Shown here: positions 15,314-24,503 of the stretch, in pieces | Layout of the letters: the number at the start of each line of letters is the position of its first letter | How positions within the stretch are numbered: position 1 is the first letter of the stretch | Assembly: GCF_001274935.1 (NCBI RefSeq) | Contig: NZ_LILC01000002.1 | Location: 141,923 to 205,922 of the forward strand | Direction: 5' to 3' | DNA length: 64,000 nt | Source of the DNA: Priestia koreensis | GTDB lineage: Bacteria; Bacillota; Bacilli; Bacillales; Bacillaceae_H | Position numbers and translations under genes: made by a program | Notes under the pieces: model-generated | What the model was told of the DNA's origin: nothing | Seen by the model: only the letters and a program-made list of their open reading frames with translations | The model's database searches: none

Positions 15314-16381
15314 ATGACGTCAGAATTCTCAATGTTTCAAGTTATCGGTGAAAATGGCCAATTAATTGATGAACGCTACAAACAAGATATGACAGAAGAC
15401 CTGATCAAAACGTTTTATTATCATATGCTTCGCATTCGTACGTTTGATCGTAAAGCAATAAGCCTTCAAAGACAGGGACGCATTGGAACATATGCCCCGT
15501 TCGAAGGGCAGGAAGCCTCACAGGTTGGAAGTGCACTCGCACTTGGCAAGGATGATTGGGTATTTCCTACGTATCGTGACCACGGCGCAACGTTAACCTT
15601 TGGCGCGAATATGGCACGCACGTATTTATATTGGAACGGACGCGTTGAAGGATGTGTACCGGAAGAAGGGAAAAAAATCTTTCCTCCTGCTGTACCAATT
15701 GCAACGCAGCTTCCGCATGCGGCAGGTGCGGCGATGGCAGAGCAACGCAAAGGAACGAAAAATGCTGCGATTGCGTACTTTGGTGACGGTGCGACGTCAG
15801 AGGGTGACTTTCATGAAGGTCTCAACTTTGCGAGCGTGTTTAAAGCACCTGTCATTTTCTTTAATCAAAACAATGGGTTCGCCATTTCGGTTCCCATTCA
15901 AAAACAAATGAATTCGGATACGATTGCCCAAAAAGCAGTGGCTTACGGGATACCGGGTGTCCGTGTGGACGGAAACGACATTTTTGCCGTGTATTTTCAA
16001 GTAAAAGAAGGCTTAGAACGGGCGCGGAACGGAGAAGGACCTACGCTCATTGAAGCAATGACGTGGAGATACGGCGCGCATACGACCGCAGATGATCCTA
16101 CGAAGTATCGTGATCAATCAGACAGCACATTAATTCGTGAAACGAGAGATCCACTGATGCGCCTTGAGCGTTATATGAAGGTCCATGATTTATGGGATGA
16201 AAAGTGGATGGAAACGATTGAACAAGAGATAGCGAGTGAAATAGACAGCGCGGTAAAAGAAATGGAAAGCTATCCACCGCCAAATGTTCATGATTTATTC
16301 GATTATACGTTTGAAAAACCGACCTGGACAATTGCTAAGCAAAAAGAGGATTATCTTCAATTTAGTAGGAGGGAAGGGTGA
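15314..16381 (+). CDS. 2-oxo acid dehydrogenase complex E1 component, alpha subunit
   Basis: Thiamine-diphosphate-binding alpha subunit of a PDH/BCKDH-type E1. The 355-residue product has RQGRIGTYAPFEGQEASQVG, the regulatory/catalytic region VFPTYRDHG, and the ThDP motif GDGATSEGDFHEGLNFASVF ending in NQNN. With the beta subunit it would decarboxylate a 2-oxo acid and acylate lipoyl-E2. Its place right after phenylalanine dehydrogenase and near the paa genes suggests phenylpyruvate as the substrate. Sequence resembles PdhA as much as BkdA, so specificity is inference. The stop overlaps the start of the beta subunit gene. Confidence 0.88.
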   Translation: MTSEFSMFQVIGENGQLIDERYKQDMTEDLIKTFYYHMLRIRTFDRKAISLQRQGRIGTYAPFEGQEASQVGSALALGKDDWVFPTYRDHGATLTFGANMARTYLYWNGRVEGCVPEEGKKIFPPAVPIATQLPHAAGAAMAEQRKGTKNAAIAYFGDGATSEGDFHEGLNFASVFKAPVIFFNQNNGFAISVPIQKQMNSDTIAQKAVAYGIPGVRVDGNDIFAVYFQVKEGLERARNGEGPTLIEAMTWRYGAHTTADDPTKYRDQSDSTLIRETRDPLMRLERYMKVHDLWDEKWMETIEQEIASEIDSAVKEMESYPPPNVHDLFDYTFEKPTWTIAKQKEDYLQFSRREG

Positions 16382-17400
16382 TGGTAATGAATATGGATCG
16401 TCACGCAGACAGTAGCACGAAAACAAAGCAGCTAACGCTTGTTCAAGCGGTAACGGATGGTCTTCGAACAATGCTTGAAGAAGATGATCGTATCCTACTT
16501 CTTGGAGAAGACATCGGTAAAAATGGTGGTGTGTTCCGCGCAACAGAAGGCTTGCAGGAGCAATTCGGGGAAGATCGTGTCATTGATACGCCGCTTAGTG
16601 AATCAGGCATTATTGGAACGTCCGTTGGGCTTGCGGTTAATGGCTTTAAACCGGTGGCAGAAATGCAGTTTTTAGGGTTTATTTATCCAGCCTACGAGCA
16701 AATTATGACGCACGTCTCACGAATTCGAATGCGCACGATGGGAAGATATACGGTTCCAATGGTCATTCGTGCCCCGTATGGAGCGGGCATTCACGCACCG
16801 GAAATTCATTCAGATAGCGTTGAAGCATTGTTCACGCATATGCCGGGCATTAAGGTCGTTTGCCCATCTTCTGCTTACGATGCGAAGGGACTTTTAATTG
16901 CCGCGATTGAAGATCCAGATCCTGTTTTATTTTTAGAATCCATGAAAATTTACCGTGCCGTTCGTGATGAAGTTCCAGAAGGAAAGTATACGGTTGAGAT
17001 CGGAAAAGGGAAAAAGCTAAAAGACGGAGATGACGTAACGATTATCGCATGGGGAGCTATGATTCCGGTTGCGATGAAGGCAGCGGAAGAAGCTGAAAAG
17101 CAAGGGATAACAGCGGACGTCATCGATCTGCGTACCCTCTATCCAATTGATAAGGATATCATTGCGGAATCTGTTCAAAAGACGGGCCGAGCGGTCATCG
17201 TCCATGAAGCGCACGAAACAGGAGGACTTGGAAATGACTTAATTTCCATTATTAATGATACGTCGTTTCTTTATATGAAATCACCCATTGAACGTGTCAC
17301 AGGGTTTGACGTGCCTGTTCCATTCTTTGCACTCGAAGAACATTACTTACCAACACCTCAGCGTGTACTAAAGGCTATCGAAAAAGTCGTTCATTTTTAG
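16381..17400 (+). CDS. 2-oxo acid dehydrogenase complex E1 component, beta subunit
   Basis: The 339-residue product is a transketolase-like beta subunit: LGEDIGKNGGVFRATEGL, DTPLSESGIIGTSVGLA, MQFLGFIYPAYEQI, RAPYGAGIHAPEIHSDSVEA and VIDLRTLYPID are standard E1-beta segments. Possible starts are GTG 16378, ATG 16381 and ATG 16387; ATG 16381 is spaced best from GGAGGG and overlaps the alpha-subunit stop. The usual GGIH-SPEHHSE region reads HAPEIHSDS, which could reflect altered substrate choice, but that is a guess. Confidence 0.88.
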   Translation: MVMNMDRHADSSTKTKQLTLVQAVTDGLRTMLEEDDRILLLGEDIGKNGGVFRATEGLQEQFGEDRVIDTPLSESGIIGTSVGLAVNGFKPVAEMQFLGFIYPAYEQIMTHVSRIRMRTMGRYTVPMVIRAPYGAGIHAPEIHSDSVEALFTHMPGIKVVCPSSAYDAKGLLIAAIEDPDPVLFLESMKIYRAVRDEVPEGKYTVEIGKGKKLKDGDDVTIIAWGAMIPVAMKAAEEAEKQGITADVIDLRTLYPIDKDIIAESVQKTGRAVIVHEAHETGGLGNDLISIINDTSFLYMKSPIERVTGFDVPVPFFALEEHYLPTPQRVLKAIEKVVHF

Positions 17401-17412
17401 GAGGGGAATACA

Positions 17413-18666
17413 TTGGTTGAAGTGAAGCTTCATGATATTGGAGAAGGAATGACAGAAGGAGAAATTATTCATTATTTAGTAAAAGTGGGCGATACGGTGA
17501 AGGTGGATCAGCCCCTTGTCGAAGTACAGACTGATAAAATGGTCGCGGAGCTTCCGTCCCCAGCTGCTGGGAAAGTGAAAGACATTATGGTGGATTGCGG
17601 AAAAACCGTTTCAGTTGGTACGACGCTAATCGTGTTAATGGGAGAAGAACGCGACGAAAGAGTGGTCGAGGCTACACCTGTTAGTCAATCACCGTCCACG
17701 TCAGTTAGCGTTAAACCTCAAGCGGAAGCTCCTGTAAAAGGTGCTCGAAAGACCATTATTGCTGCCCCTTACACGAGGAAAATCGCTCGTGAATTTGGCG
17801 TCGATATTAACGAAATCACAGGAACTGGTCCAGTCGGACGAATTACTGTGAAAGATATTTATGATTTTGTGAAAGAACGAGATCAAAAAGCAGCACCTGC
17901 TGTCGAAAAAGAAAATGTACCTCAAGACCCTACACCAGCACCTAACGCTCATCAAGAAAAAGAACCGGTCGCTCAGCACGATGTGATTCCGTTTAGAGGC
18001 CGCCGCAAACAAATCGCGAAAAAAATGACGCAGTCACTTTATACGATTCCTCACGTTACTCATTTTGAAGAAGTCGATTTAACCGAGCTTCTTTCATACC
18101 GAACGAATTTGAAGACGATGGATATTCATCTTTCAGCTGTTGCCTTCTTCATAAAAGCATTAACCGTTTCATTAAAACAATTTCCAGTCTTCAATGCGAA
18201 GCTAGATGAAGACAACGAAGTCATTCGGTTGGAAAAGGAATATAATATTGGAATTGCAACAGATACGGAGGACGGTTTAATTGTTCCTGTTATTCACCGG
18301 GCAGATCAGCTGTCTATACGTGAACTGCATACAAAGCTAAAGGACCTGACGAAAAGAGCAAAAGAAGGAGCGCTTACGGTTGCTGATTTGAGAGGGGGCA
18401 CGTTCACGATTAGCAATGTTGGCCCGCTCGGAAGCGTAGGAGCCACTCCAATTATTAATCATCCTGAAACGGCGCTTGTCGCATTTCACAAAACAAAGAA
18501 AATGCCTGTAGTGATGGAAAATGATGAAATTGCGGTACGTTCGATGATGAACATGTCGATGTCCTTTGATCATCGTGTAGCGGACGGAGGAACAGCCGTT
18601 GCGTTTACGAATCGCTTCAAGCAATTAATGGAAAACCCTTTGCTGTGGCCGGTTGAGTTAATTTAA
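17413..18666 (+). CDS. 2-oxo acid dehydrogenase complex E2 acyltransferase
   Basis: E2 forms the core of the complex and transfers the acyl group (here predicted phenylacetyl) from lipoamide to CoA. The 417-residue product has one lipoyl domain (lipoyl-Lys motif QTDKMVAELPSP, about residue 43), a Pro/Ala/Glu-rich linker, a peripheral subunit-binding domain (APYTRKIAREFGVD with GTGPVGRITVKDI, about residues 116-152), a second linker and the catalytic domain ending in SFDHRVADGG with the active His and Asp. It begins at TTG 17413 after TAGGAGGGG. No E3 gene follows, so lipoamide dehydrogenase must be shared from another locus. Confidence 0.9.
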   Translation: MVEVKLHDIGEGMTEGEIIHYLVKVGDTVKVDQPLVEVQTDKMVAELPSPAAGKVKDIMVDCGKTVSVGTTLIVLMGEERDERVVEATPVSQSPSTSVSVKPQAEAPVKGARKTIIAAPYTRKIAREFGVDINEITGTGPVGRITVKDIYDFVKERDQKAAPAVEKENVPQDPTPAPNAHQEKEPVAQHDVIPFRGRRKQIAKKMTQSLYTIPHVTHFEEVDLTELLSYRTNLKTMDIHLSAVAFFIKALTVSLKQFPVFNAKLDEDNEVIRLEKEYNIGIATDTEDGLIVPVIHRADQLSIRELHTKLKDLTKRAKEGALTVADLRGGTFTISNVGPLGSVGATPIINHPETALVAFHKTKKMPVVMENDEIAVRSMMNMSMSFDHRVADGGTAVAFTNRFKQLMENPLLWPVELI

Positions 18667-18680
18667 GCATGTACAAACGT

Positions 18681-18713
18681 TCGTAACTCCTATAAGATGT
18701 ATAGGAGTTACGA
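18681..18713. other. 14-base-pair hairpin between E2 and permease genes
   Basis: TCGTAACTCCTATA (18681-18694) pairs perfectly with TATAGGAGTTACGA (18700-18713) around an AGATG loop. No T run follows (TATTACATAC), so it may be a processing or partial attenuation point within the operon. Confidence 0.75.
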
Positions 18714-18756
18714 GTATTACATACTCAGTAACGATCAAGATAAAGGAGGACAAGCA

Positions 18757-20127
18757 ATGGAGGATTCATCACTTCAAAAGAAGCTACTTCCACGACATAT
18801 AAGCTTAATGGCCATGGGCGGTGCGATCGGTACAGGCGTGTTTAAGGGAAGCTCTGAAACCGTCTCGCTAGCAGGACCTGGGGTCATTTTTACGTATATT
18901 TTTGCGGGGCTTCTTTTATTAGTTGTTATGGGATCAATTGCAGAGATGGCGATTGTCTATCCAAATACAAATATGAAAGGGTTCGTGCAAAAGGCATTTG
19001 GAAAACGAACGTCGTTTGTGATCGGCTGGATGTACTGTTTTATGTGGCTTGCCGTCTGTATTATCGAGGTTGTCGTTGCCGGAAGCTTTTTACAGTACTG
19101 GCTCCCGTCGATTCCACTTTGGATTTTGAGTCTGGCTTGTGCAGTTGTCATTATTGGAATTAACACAATGAATGTGAAAAAATACGGAGAGTTTGAGTTT
19201 TGGTTTGCTGGAATTAAAATTGGCATGATTATGGTGTTTATCGTGCTAGGAGCCTGTATTCTATTCGGAATTATCCCAAGCAACGGTTCAAACTACATGC
19301 AAAACTTTACGGCGCACGGCGGGTTTTTCCCGAACGGCTGGATGTCGATTTTTTCTGCGCTATTAATTGTGATGTTCTCTTACGGGGGATCAGAGCTAAT
19401 TGGCGTCACGGTAACAGAAGCACAGGACGCAGAGCGGGTGTTACCAAAAGTGATTAAAAGCTTTATTTTCAGAATAGTGCTATTTTACACGCTGCCAATT
19501 TTGATTATTTGCGGATTAATTCCGTGGGATAAGCTGGGTGATCAAGCGAGTCCATTTGTTCAAGTCCTAGCAACAACAGGCTTGCAAGGAGCCTCTCATA
19601 TTATGAACGCCATTTTAATTACGGCTGTTTTATCGGCTGCCAACTCTGGTATTTACGGATGTACGCGAATGATGCATTCACTTGCTCAAGATGGTGAAGC
19701 ACCAAAGGCGCTTGCAAAGGTATCTAAAAGTGGTGTGCCGGTTTATGGGCTTCTCATTAGTGGGGTCGTCTTAATTTGTGGTTCGATGATTGCGTACTTT
19801 GCGCAAAATAACGTATTTACCATTTTAATGGCCTTTCCAGGATTCGTTGTATCATTGGTATGGATCAGCATTTGTTTGGCACAGCTTAAGCTTCGCCCGA
19901 CCTATGGGAAAATGCCAAGCTTTAAAATTTGGGGCTTTCCATACATTACGGCCATCACAGCGCTTATTCTAACAGGCATTTGTATTATGTTCTTATTTAA
20001 TGAGGAGAACCGCGTTAGTATCATTACGTGTCTGATTTTGCTTGCTGTTTTAGTGTTACTATCCATCTTTAAATTTAGACATACAGATGAGAAGCATACA
20101 AATACAACAGAAGAAAAAATGGGTTAA
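18757..20127 (+). CDS. Amino acid permease, APC superfamily
   Basis: A 456-residue integral membrane protein with about 12 hydrophobic segments. HISLMAMGGAIGTGVFKGSS near the N-terminus is the amino acid transporter (AAT) family signature, and YGGSELIGVTVTEAQDAERVLP and SAANSGIYGCTRMMHSLAQDG are conserved loops. It would import an amino acid with protons. Its position at the end of the phenylalanine block points to phenylalanine or another aromatic amino acid, but related AAT members carry proline, GABA or histidine. ATG 18757 follows AAAGGAGGACAAGCA; the upstream open frame crosses the hairpin and is ignored. Confidence 0.85.
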   Translation: MEDSSLQKKLLPRHISLMAMGGAIGTGVFKGSSETVSLAGPGVIFTYIFAGLLLLVVMGSIAEMAIVYPNTNMKGFVQKAFGKRTSFVIGWMYCFMWLAVCIIEVVVAGSFLQYWLPSIPLWILSLACAVVIIGINTMNVKKYGEFEFWFAGIKIGMIMVFIVLGACILFGIIPSNGSNYMQNFTAHGGFFPNGWMSIFSALLIVMFSYGGSELIGVTVTEAQDAERVLPKVIKSFIFRIVLFYTLPILIICGLIPWDKLGDQASPFVQVLATTGLQGASHIMNAILITAVLSAANSGIYGCTRMMHSLAQDGEAPKALAKVSKSGVPVYGLLISGVVLICGSMIAYFAQNNVFTILMAFPGFVVSLVWISICLAQLKLRPTYGKMPSFKIWGFPYITAITALILTGICIMFLFNEENRVSIITCLILLAVLVLLSIFKFRHTDEKHTNTTEEKMG

Positions 20128-20142
20128 CGGTTTACTCGGCAA

Positions 20143-20176
20143 AAGGAGCAGGTACTCACACCTGCTCCTTGTTTTT
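20143..20176. terminator. Bidirectional terminator between permease and prpE
   Basis: AAGGAGCAGGT (20143-20153) pairs with ACCTGCTCCTT (20160-20170), followed by GTTTTTG. It separates two convergent genes. Confidence 0.85.
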
Positions 20177-20177
20177 G

Positions 20178-20918
20178 TTAATCAAACGAACGGAATTTTT
20201 CCTCTACATAAGGCATTGTAGACGGAACGGATACAGTGGTCATTTCTGGATATTGAAAAGCTGTCAGAGCACCACCAAACACAGCTCCGGTATCAATATT
20301 GATCGTATTGTTCATCTGTCTAGGCGTTTTGACTGGTGTATGACCGTACACCACAAAGGAATCACCGCTATAATCTTTTGCCCAATCCCTTCGAATCGGC
20401 ATTCCTTTTTCATCGGTTTCACCTGTAATGTCCCCGTATAAAACGAACGTTCTCACCTTTTTGTCATAGCGTCCAATATAGCGCTCACGAATTCCTGCGT
20501 GAGCGATGATGAGCTTTTGGTCAAACAATTCCACGTAAAGAGGCGCCTTTTCATACAGTTCTGTAAACATGTGTTTAATTTTTTTCTTTTCAGCAGGTGA
20601 ACTGCCTTCATATTCTGCAACCGTTGTTTCAAGTCCGTGCTTGTGCTGTACTTTATTTCCTTGAAAAAAGCGATAAAGCTTATCGCAGTGATTGCCCGGT
20701 GCGTAGAAGGCGATCTTTTTTTCTAGGACGAGCTGGTATACGATGCGAATGATTTTAAGTGAGTGTGGTCCTCTGTCTGTTAAATCCCCCACAAAGGCGA
20801 GCTGACGTCCGTTTGGATGAATAGGGAGGCCGCTTTCCCACATATAGCCCAGCTTTGTCGTAAGCTCTCTAAATTCTTGATAGCAGCCGTGAATATCGCC
20901 GATAATATCAATTTTCAT
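20178..20918 (-). CDS. prpE: PrpE-type metallophosphatase
   Basis: The 246-residue product is a calcineurin-like phosphoesterase: [12 protein letters not shown] (Asp/His metal ligands), [21 protein letters not shown] and the His motifs [15 protein letters not shown] and FVVYGHTPV are all in order. B. subtilis PrpE is a protein phosphatase / Ap4A hydrolase linked to spore germination. Its place downstream of yjbO and ahead of yjbQ matches B. subtilis order once the catabolic island and mgtE are removed. Start ATG at 20918 on the reverse strand. Confidence 0.9.
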   Translation of the reverse strand: MKIDIIGDIHGCYQEFRELTTKLGYMWESGLPIHPNGRQLAFVGDLTDRGPHSLKIIRIVYQLVLEKKIAFYAPGNHCDKLYRFFQGNKVQHKHGLETTVAEYEGSSPAEKKKIKHMFTELYEKAPLYVELFDQKLIIAHAGIRERYIGRYDKKVRTFVLYGDITGETDEKGMPIRRDWAKDYSGDSFVVYGHTPVKTPRQMNNTINIDTGAVFGGALTAFQYPEMTTVSVPSTMPYVEEKFRSFD

Positions 20919-21144
20919 TTGGATAACACCTACAGTATGAGTATTTTCGTTTGAAACGATAACTTGTTATTAAAATAACACATTTTTTGTGCAAACTATT
21001 CATAAGACGAGTCGTTTTGTTTTAAAAAGCAAGGGGTAGGAGCAGAAGATAAAGGCGTTTTTCCTCATTTGAGTAGTTAAAGGTTGAAACAAACAGCGTT
21101 TCATAATAAAGTAGAGGGAGTTTTTTTGAGAGGAGGAGGAAGCA

Positions 21145-22521
21145 ATGAGTGAACAAGGAAAGGAAATGAACGAAGCCCAGCTGAACGTTCATCTTCTAGA
21201 GCTATTGGATTTAGAAGCGATTGATGATTTTCGTGATGAGTTTTTGGAGATGCACCCATATGATCAAGCGAAATTTTATATGCTGCTTATTCCTGAACAG
21301 CGCCAAAAGTTGTATCAATTTCTATCGCCTGAAGAAATGGCAGAGGTGTTTGAAAATCTAGAGATTCCTGAAGAGAATTACCAAGAGCTTCTATCTGAAA
21401 TGCACCCGACGTTTGCGGCAGACATGCTTGGTGAAATGTATGCCGATGATGCGGTGGATGTGTTAAATGAGCTAGACAAAGAGCAGGTAGCGAGTTATCT
21501 GACCATCATGGACGGTGAGTCAGCACAAGAAATTAAAGATCTGCTTCACTACGAGGAGGATACGGCAGGAAGCATCATGACGACGGAATATGTGGCGATT
21601 CGTTCACATCAAACCGTTCGTTCTGCGATGCAAATTCTCCGAAAAGAAGCGCCTGATGCAGAAACAATCTACTATATCTTTGTTATCGATGAAGAAAAGA
21701 AGCTAGTGGGCGTCGTTTCTCTCCGTGATCTCATTGTTTCTGACGAAGAGACGATGATCTCTGACATTATGAATGAGCGTGTCGTCTCAGCCTCTGTTGC
21801 AGATGATCAAGAAATTGTAGCGAAAACCATGCGTGATTATAACTTCCTAGCCATCCCTGTTGTTGATTTTCAAAAGCATCTGTTAGGGATTATTACAGTC
21901 GATGACGTGTTAGATGTTATTGATGAAGAAGCATCTGAAGATTATTCAAAACTTGCCGGTGTCAGCGACGTTGAATCGATGAATACGAGTTCGCTACAGT
22001 CGGCTAAAAAGCGGCTGCCTTGGCTTGTTATTCTCCTGTTTTTAGGAATGATGACTGCGAGTCTAATTGGCCATTTTGAAGATACGTTAAATAAAGTAGC
22101 AATCTTAGCCGTATTTATACCATTGATTGCAGGGATGTCAGGTAATACGGGAACACAGGCGCTAGCCGTTGCGGTCAGAGGGCTTGCGACAGGTGATATT
22201 GAGCGGGAAGGAATTTGGAAGATGATCATGCGTGAGCTTGGTACAGGATTAATCGTTGGTACATCCTGCGGAATCCTTGTAACGGGTGTGGTATACGTAT
22301 GGCAACATGACTTTTTTCTGGGACTGCTCGTTGGGATTTCCATTTTTGCTACGCTGATCGTGGCAACACTTGCGGGTGCACTTGTTCCGATGCTAATGCA
22401 CCGCCTTAAAATTGACCCTGCGGTAGCTTCAGGACCATTTATTACAACGCTAAATGATTTACTTAGTATTTTGATCTACTTTGGTCTTGCTACAACCTTT
22501 ATGAGCTACCTTCAGAAATAA
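21145..22521 (+). CDS. mgtE: MgtE magnesium transporter
   Basis: MgtE is a Mg2+-gated channel. The 458-residue product has the N-terminal helical MgtE_N domain (PYDQAKFYMLLIPEQ, YADDAVDVLNELDKEQ), paired CBS domains (DTAGSIMTTEYVAIRSHQTV and ISDIMNERVVSASVADDQE), and five C-terminal membrane helices with PLIAGMSGNTGTQALAVAVRGLA, the pore/metal-site signature. Start ATG follows GAGGAGGAAGCA. I see no M-box riboswitch in the leader. It stands before yjbQ with a short gap and may be co-transcribed. Confidence 0.93.
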   Translation: MSEQGKEMNEAQLNVHLLELLDLEAIDDFRDEFLEMHPYDQAKFYMLLIPEQRQKLYQFLSPEEMAEVFENLEIPEENYQELLSEMHPTFAADMLGEMYADDAVDVLNELDKEQVASYLTIMDGESAQEIKDLLHYEEDTAGSIMTTEYVAIRSHQTVRSAMQILRKEAPDAETIYYIFVIDEEKKLVGVVSLRDLIVSDEETMISDIMNERVVSASVADDQEIVAKTMRDYNFLAIPVVDFQKHLLGIITVDDVLDVIDEEASEDYSKLAGVSDVESMNTSSLQSAKKRLPWLVILLFLGMMTASLIGHFEDTLNKVAILAVFIPLIAGMSGNTGTQALAVAVRGLATGDIEREGIWKMIMRELGTGLIVGTSCGILVTGVVYVWQHDFFLGLLVGISIFATLIVATLAGALVPMLMHRLKIDPAVASGPFITTLNDLLSILIYFGLATTFMSYLQK

Positions 22522-22560
22522 ACGTGCAACCTAGATTATACACAAAGAGGAGGAATAAAA

Positions 22561-24417
22561 ATGAACCATGACGCATCCATTACATCACTTGTAATTGTCG
22601 TTATTGCCGCATTTTTAACGCCTATTTTACTTCATCGCTTTAAGTTGAGGATCCTGCCTGTGGTAGTAGCTGAAATTATCATGGGCTTAATTATTGGTAA
22701 AAGCGGGCTTGACATAGTGAAGCCCGATATGTGGATTGAAACGTTATCAAGCCTAGGCTTTATTTTTCTCATGTTTTTAAGCGGGCTAGAAATTGATTTT
22801 TCAGCCTTTGCTGGAAATAAGAAAAAAGAAAAGCTTCCGAGCGGAAAAGAAGCACCAAACGCTTTTTCGGCAGCACTGATTGTTTTTATGGCAATTTTCA
22901 TCGTGTCACTGGCACTGTCTTATCTGTTCGTTTGGGCAGGCTTTATTGAAAATGCCTTTTTAATGACGTTAATTATTTCGACCATCTCTCTTGGGGTCGT
23001 TGTTCCGACATTAAAAGAAGAACAGATCATGAAAAGCTCCATTGGGCAAACCATTCTGTTAATTGCCGTTATTGCGGATTTAGTCACAATGATCCTACTA
23101 GCGGTGTTCGTTTCTCTTAATGATAAGGGAGGCGGCAGCACATGGCTATTGCTTATCTTATTCGGAGTTGGGGTTATCTTTTATGTGGGAGGTAAGGTGT
23201 TCCAAAACCGCTCCTTCATTGAAACCATGTCAAAGGGTACGATTCAAATCGACACACGAGCGGTATTCGCGCTCATCATTATTCTTGTGGGTGTGTCTGA
23301 AAAAATTGGAGCAGAAAACATTTTAGGTGCCTTTTTAGCAGGGGTGCTTGTTTCCTTGCTTTCTCCAAATGAAGAGCTTGTTCATAAGCTTGATTCCTTC
23401 GGATACGGATTTTTAATTCCGATTTTCTTCGTGATGGTAGGGGTAGACCTTGATGTATGGTCACTCTTTAGCGACAAAAAGGTCCTAATCTTAATGCCGT
23501 TACTGCTAGTTGCCCTTTTAATTTCTAAAATTATTCCGGTATGGATTTTGAAGAAGTGGTTTGATACGAAAACGGTTCTGGCTTCTGGATTTCTATTAAC
23601 GTCCACGCTTTCACTTGTGATCGCAGCTGCGAAAGTAGGACAGAATTTAAACGTAATTAGCAGCCAAGTATCAGGAGCACTTATATTAGTGGCAATTATT
23701 ACGTGTATTATTACACCGGTTATTTTTAAGAAATTGTTGCCGAAAAAGCAAATCGAAACCAATCGTATTCGAGTCAACTTTATCGGTGCAAACAACCTGT
23801 CACTTCCTGTTACGCGCGAATTAAATCCGATGTACTACGATGTGACGATGTATCATCCGAGACAGGAAAAGCTCGATCGAATGATGATCACCGATTCTTT
23901 GTTTGAAATTGTTGAAATTGATAGCTATGAGGCAGACGTAATTAAAAACAGTCGCGCCTGTGATACGGATATTCTCGTCATCACGACGGGTGATGAAGAA
24001 CGAAATGCACGCGTCGCATCCGCAGCGAAAAGCGAAGGAATTGATCGTGTCATTGCTCGAGTAGAGCATCCTGATCTTATTAACGAGATGCGTGAGAAAG
24101 ACATTGAAATATTTAGTCAGTTGTTATCTACAACGTCACTGTTCAAGTCACTCATTGAATCACCGTCCGTTCTGGACATTATTACGAATCAGGAAATGGC
24201 TCTTTATCAGGTGAACCTGAAAAACCATAAATATGATGGCATTCTTTTACGGAAATTCCCGTTCACGGGAGACGTCATTTTTGTTCGGATTTTCCGTGGA
24301 AACGACTCAATTGTTCCCCATGGTGACACGGAGCTAAAAGTTGGCGACGAGCTCATCGTGACAGGATCTCCCGAGTACGTAAATGAATTGAAGTTGGTTC
24401 TTCAATCTAGAGGATAA
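22561..24417 (+). CDS. yjbQ: CPA2-family cation/proton antiporter with TrkA domains (YjbQ-like)
   Basis: A 618-residue protein: about 11-12 membrane segments of the KefB/Na-H exchanger type (residues 8-390; FLMFLSGLEIDFSAF and NILGAFLAGVLVSLL are typical), then a TrkA-N-like region (residues about 405-520; phrase RIRVNFIGANNLS) and a TrkA-C domain (residues about 530-618; GDELIVTGSPEYV). It probably exchanges K+ or Na+ for protons and is gated through its cytoplasmic part. Glycine spacing of the nucleotide fold (FIGANNLSLPV) is weak. Gene order matches B. subtilis yjbQ. Confidence 0.88.
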   Translation: MNHDASITSLVIVVIAAFLTPILLHRFKLRILPVVVAEIIMGLIIGKSGLDIVKPDMWIETLSSLGFIFLMFLSGLEIDFSAFAGNKKKEKLPSGKEAPNAFSAALIVFMAIFIVSLALSYLFVWAGFIENAFLMTLIISTISLGVVVPTLKEEQIMKSSIGQTILLIAVIADLVTMILLAVFVSLNDKGGGSTWLLLILFGVGVIFYVGGKVFQNRSFIETMSKGTIQIDTRAVFALIIILVGVSEKIGAENILGAFLAGVLVSLLSPNEELVHKLDSFGYGFLIPIFFVMVGVDLDVWSLFSDKKVLILMPLLLVALLISKIIPVWILKKWFDTKTVLASGFLLTSTLSLVIAAAKVGQNLNVISSQVSGALILVAIITCIITPVIFKKLLPKKQIETNRIRVNFIGANNLSLPVTRELNPMYYDVTMYHPRQEKLDRMMITDSLFEIVEIDSYEADVIKNSRACDTDILVITTGDEERNARVASAAKSEGIDRVIARVEHPDLINEMREKDIEIFSQLLSTTSLFKSLIESPSVLDIITNQEMALYQVNLKNHKYDGILLRKFPFTGDVIFVRIFRGNDSIVPHGDTELKVGDELIVTGSPEYVNELKLVLQSRG

Positions 24418-24421
24418 AGGA

Positions 24422-24452
24422 AAGCGGCAGACGACGGTCTGCCGCTTGTTTT
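24422..24452 (+). terminator. Terminator after yjbQ
   Basis: AAGCGGCAGAC pairs with GTCTGCCGCTT, followed by GTTTT. Confidence 0.85.
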
Positions 24453-24471
24453 ATACAGGTCGTTTAGAGTA

Positions 24472-24499
24472 TTGTAATGGTAATGGATTATGGTATACT
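24472..24499 (+). promoter_or_regulatory. Probable sigma-A promoter of fabI
   Basis: TTGTAA (24472-24477) and TATACT (24494-24499) are separated by 16 bases. The expected start point falls inside the FapR operator just downstream. Confidence 0.6.
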
Positions 24500-24503
24500 G
24501 ATA

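Noticed and set aside
15314..18666. Housekeeping bkd or pdh operon
   Set aside because: There is no lpd, ptb or buk gene, and the neighbours are aromatic catabolic genes. Not fully excluded; specificity must be tested.
20940..21144. M-box magnesium riboswitch ahead of mgtE
   Set aside because: The leader lacks the conserved M-box stems and loops that I could recognise.
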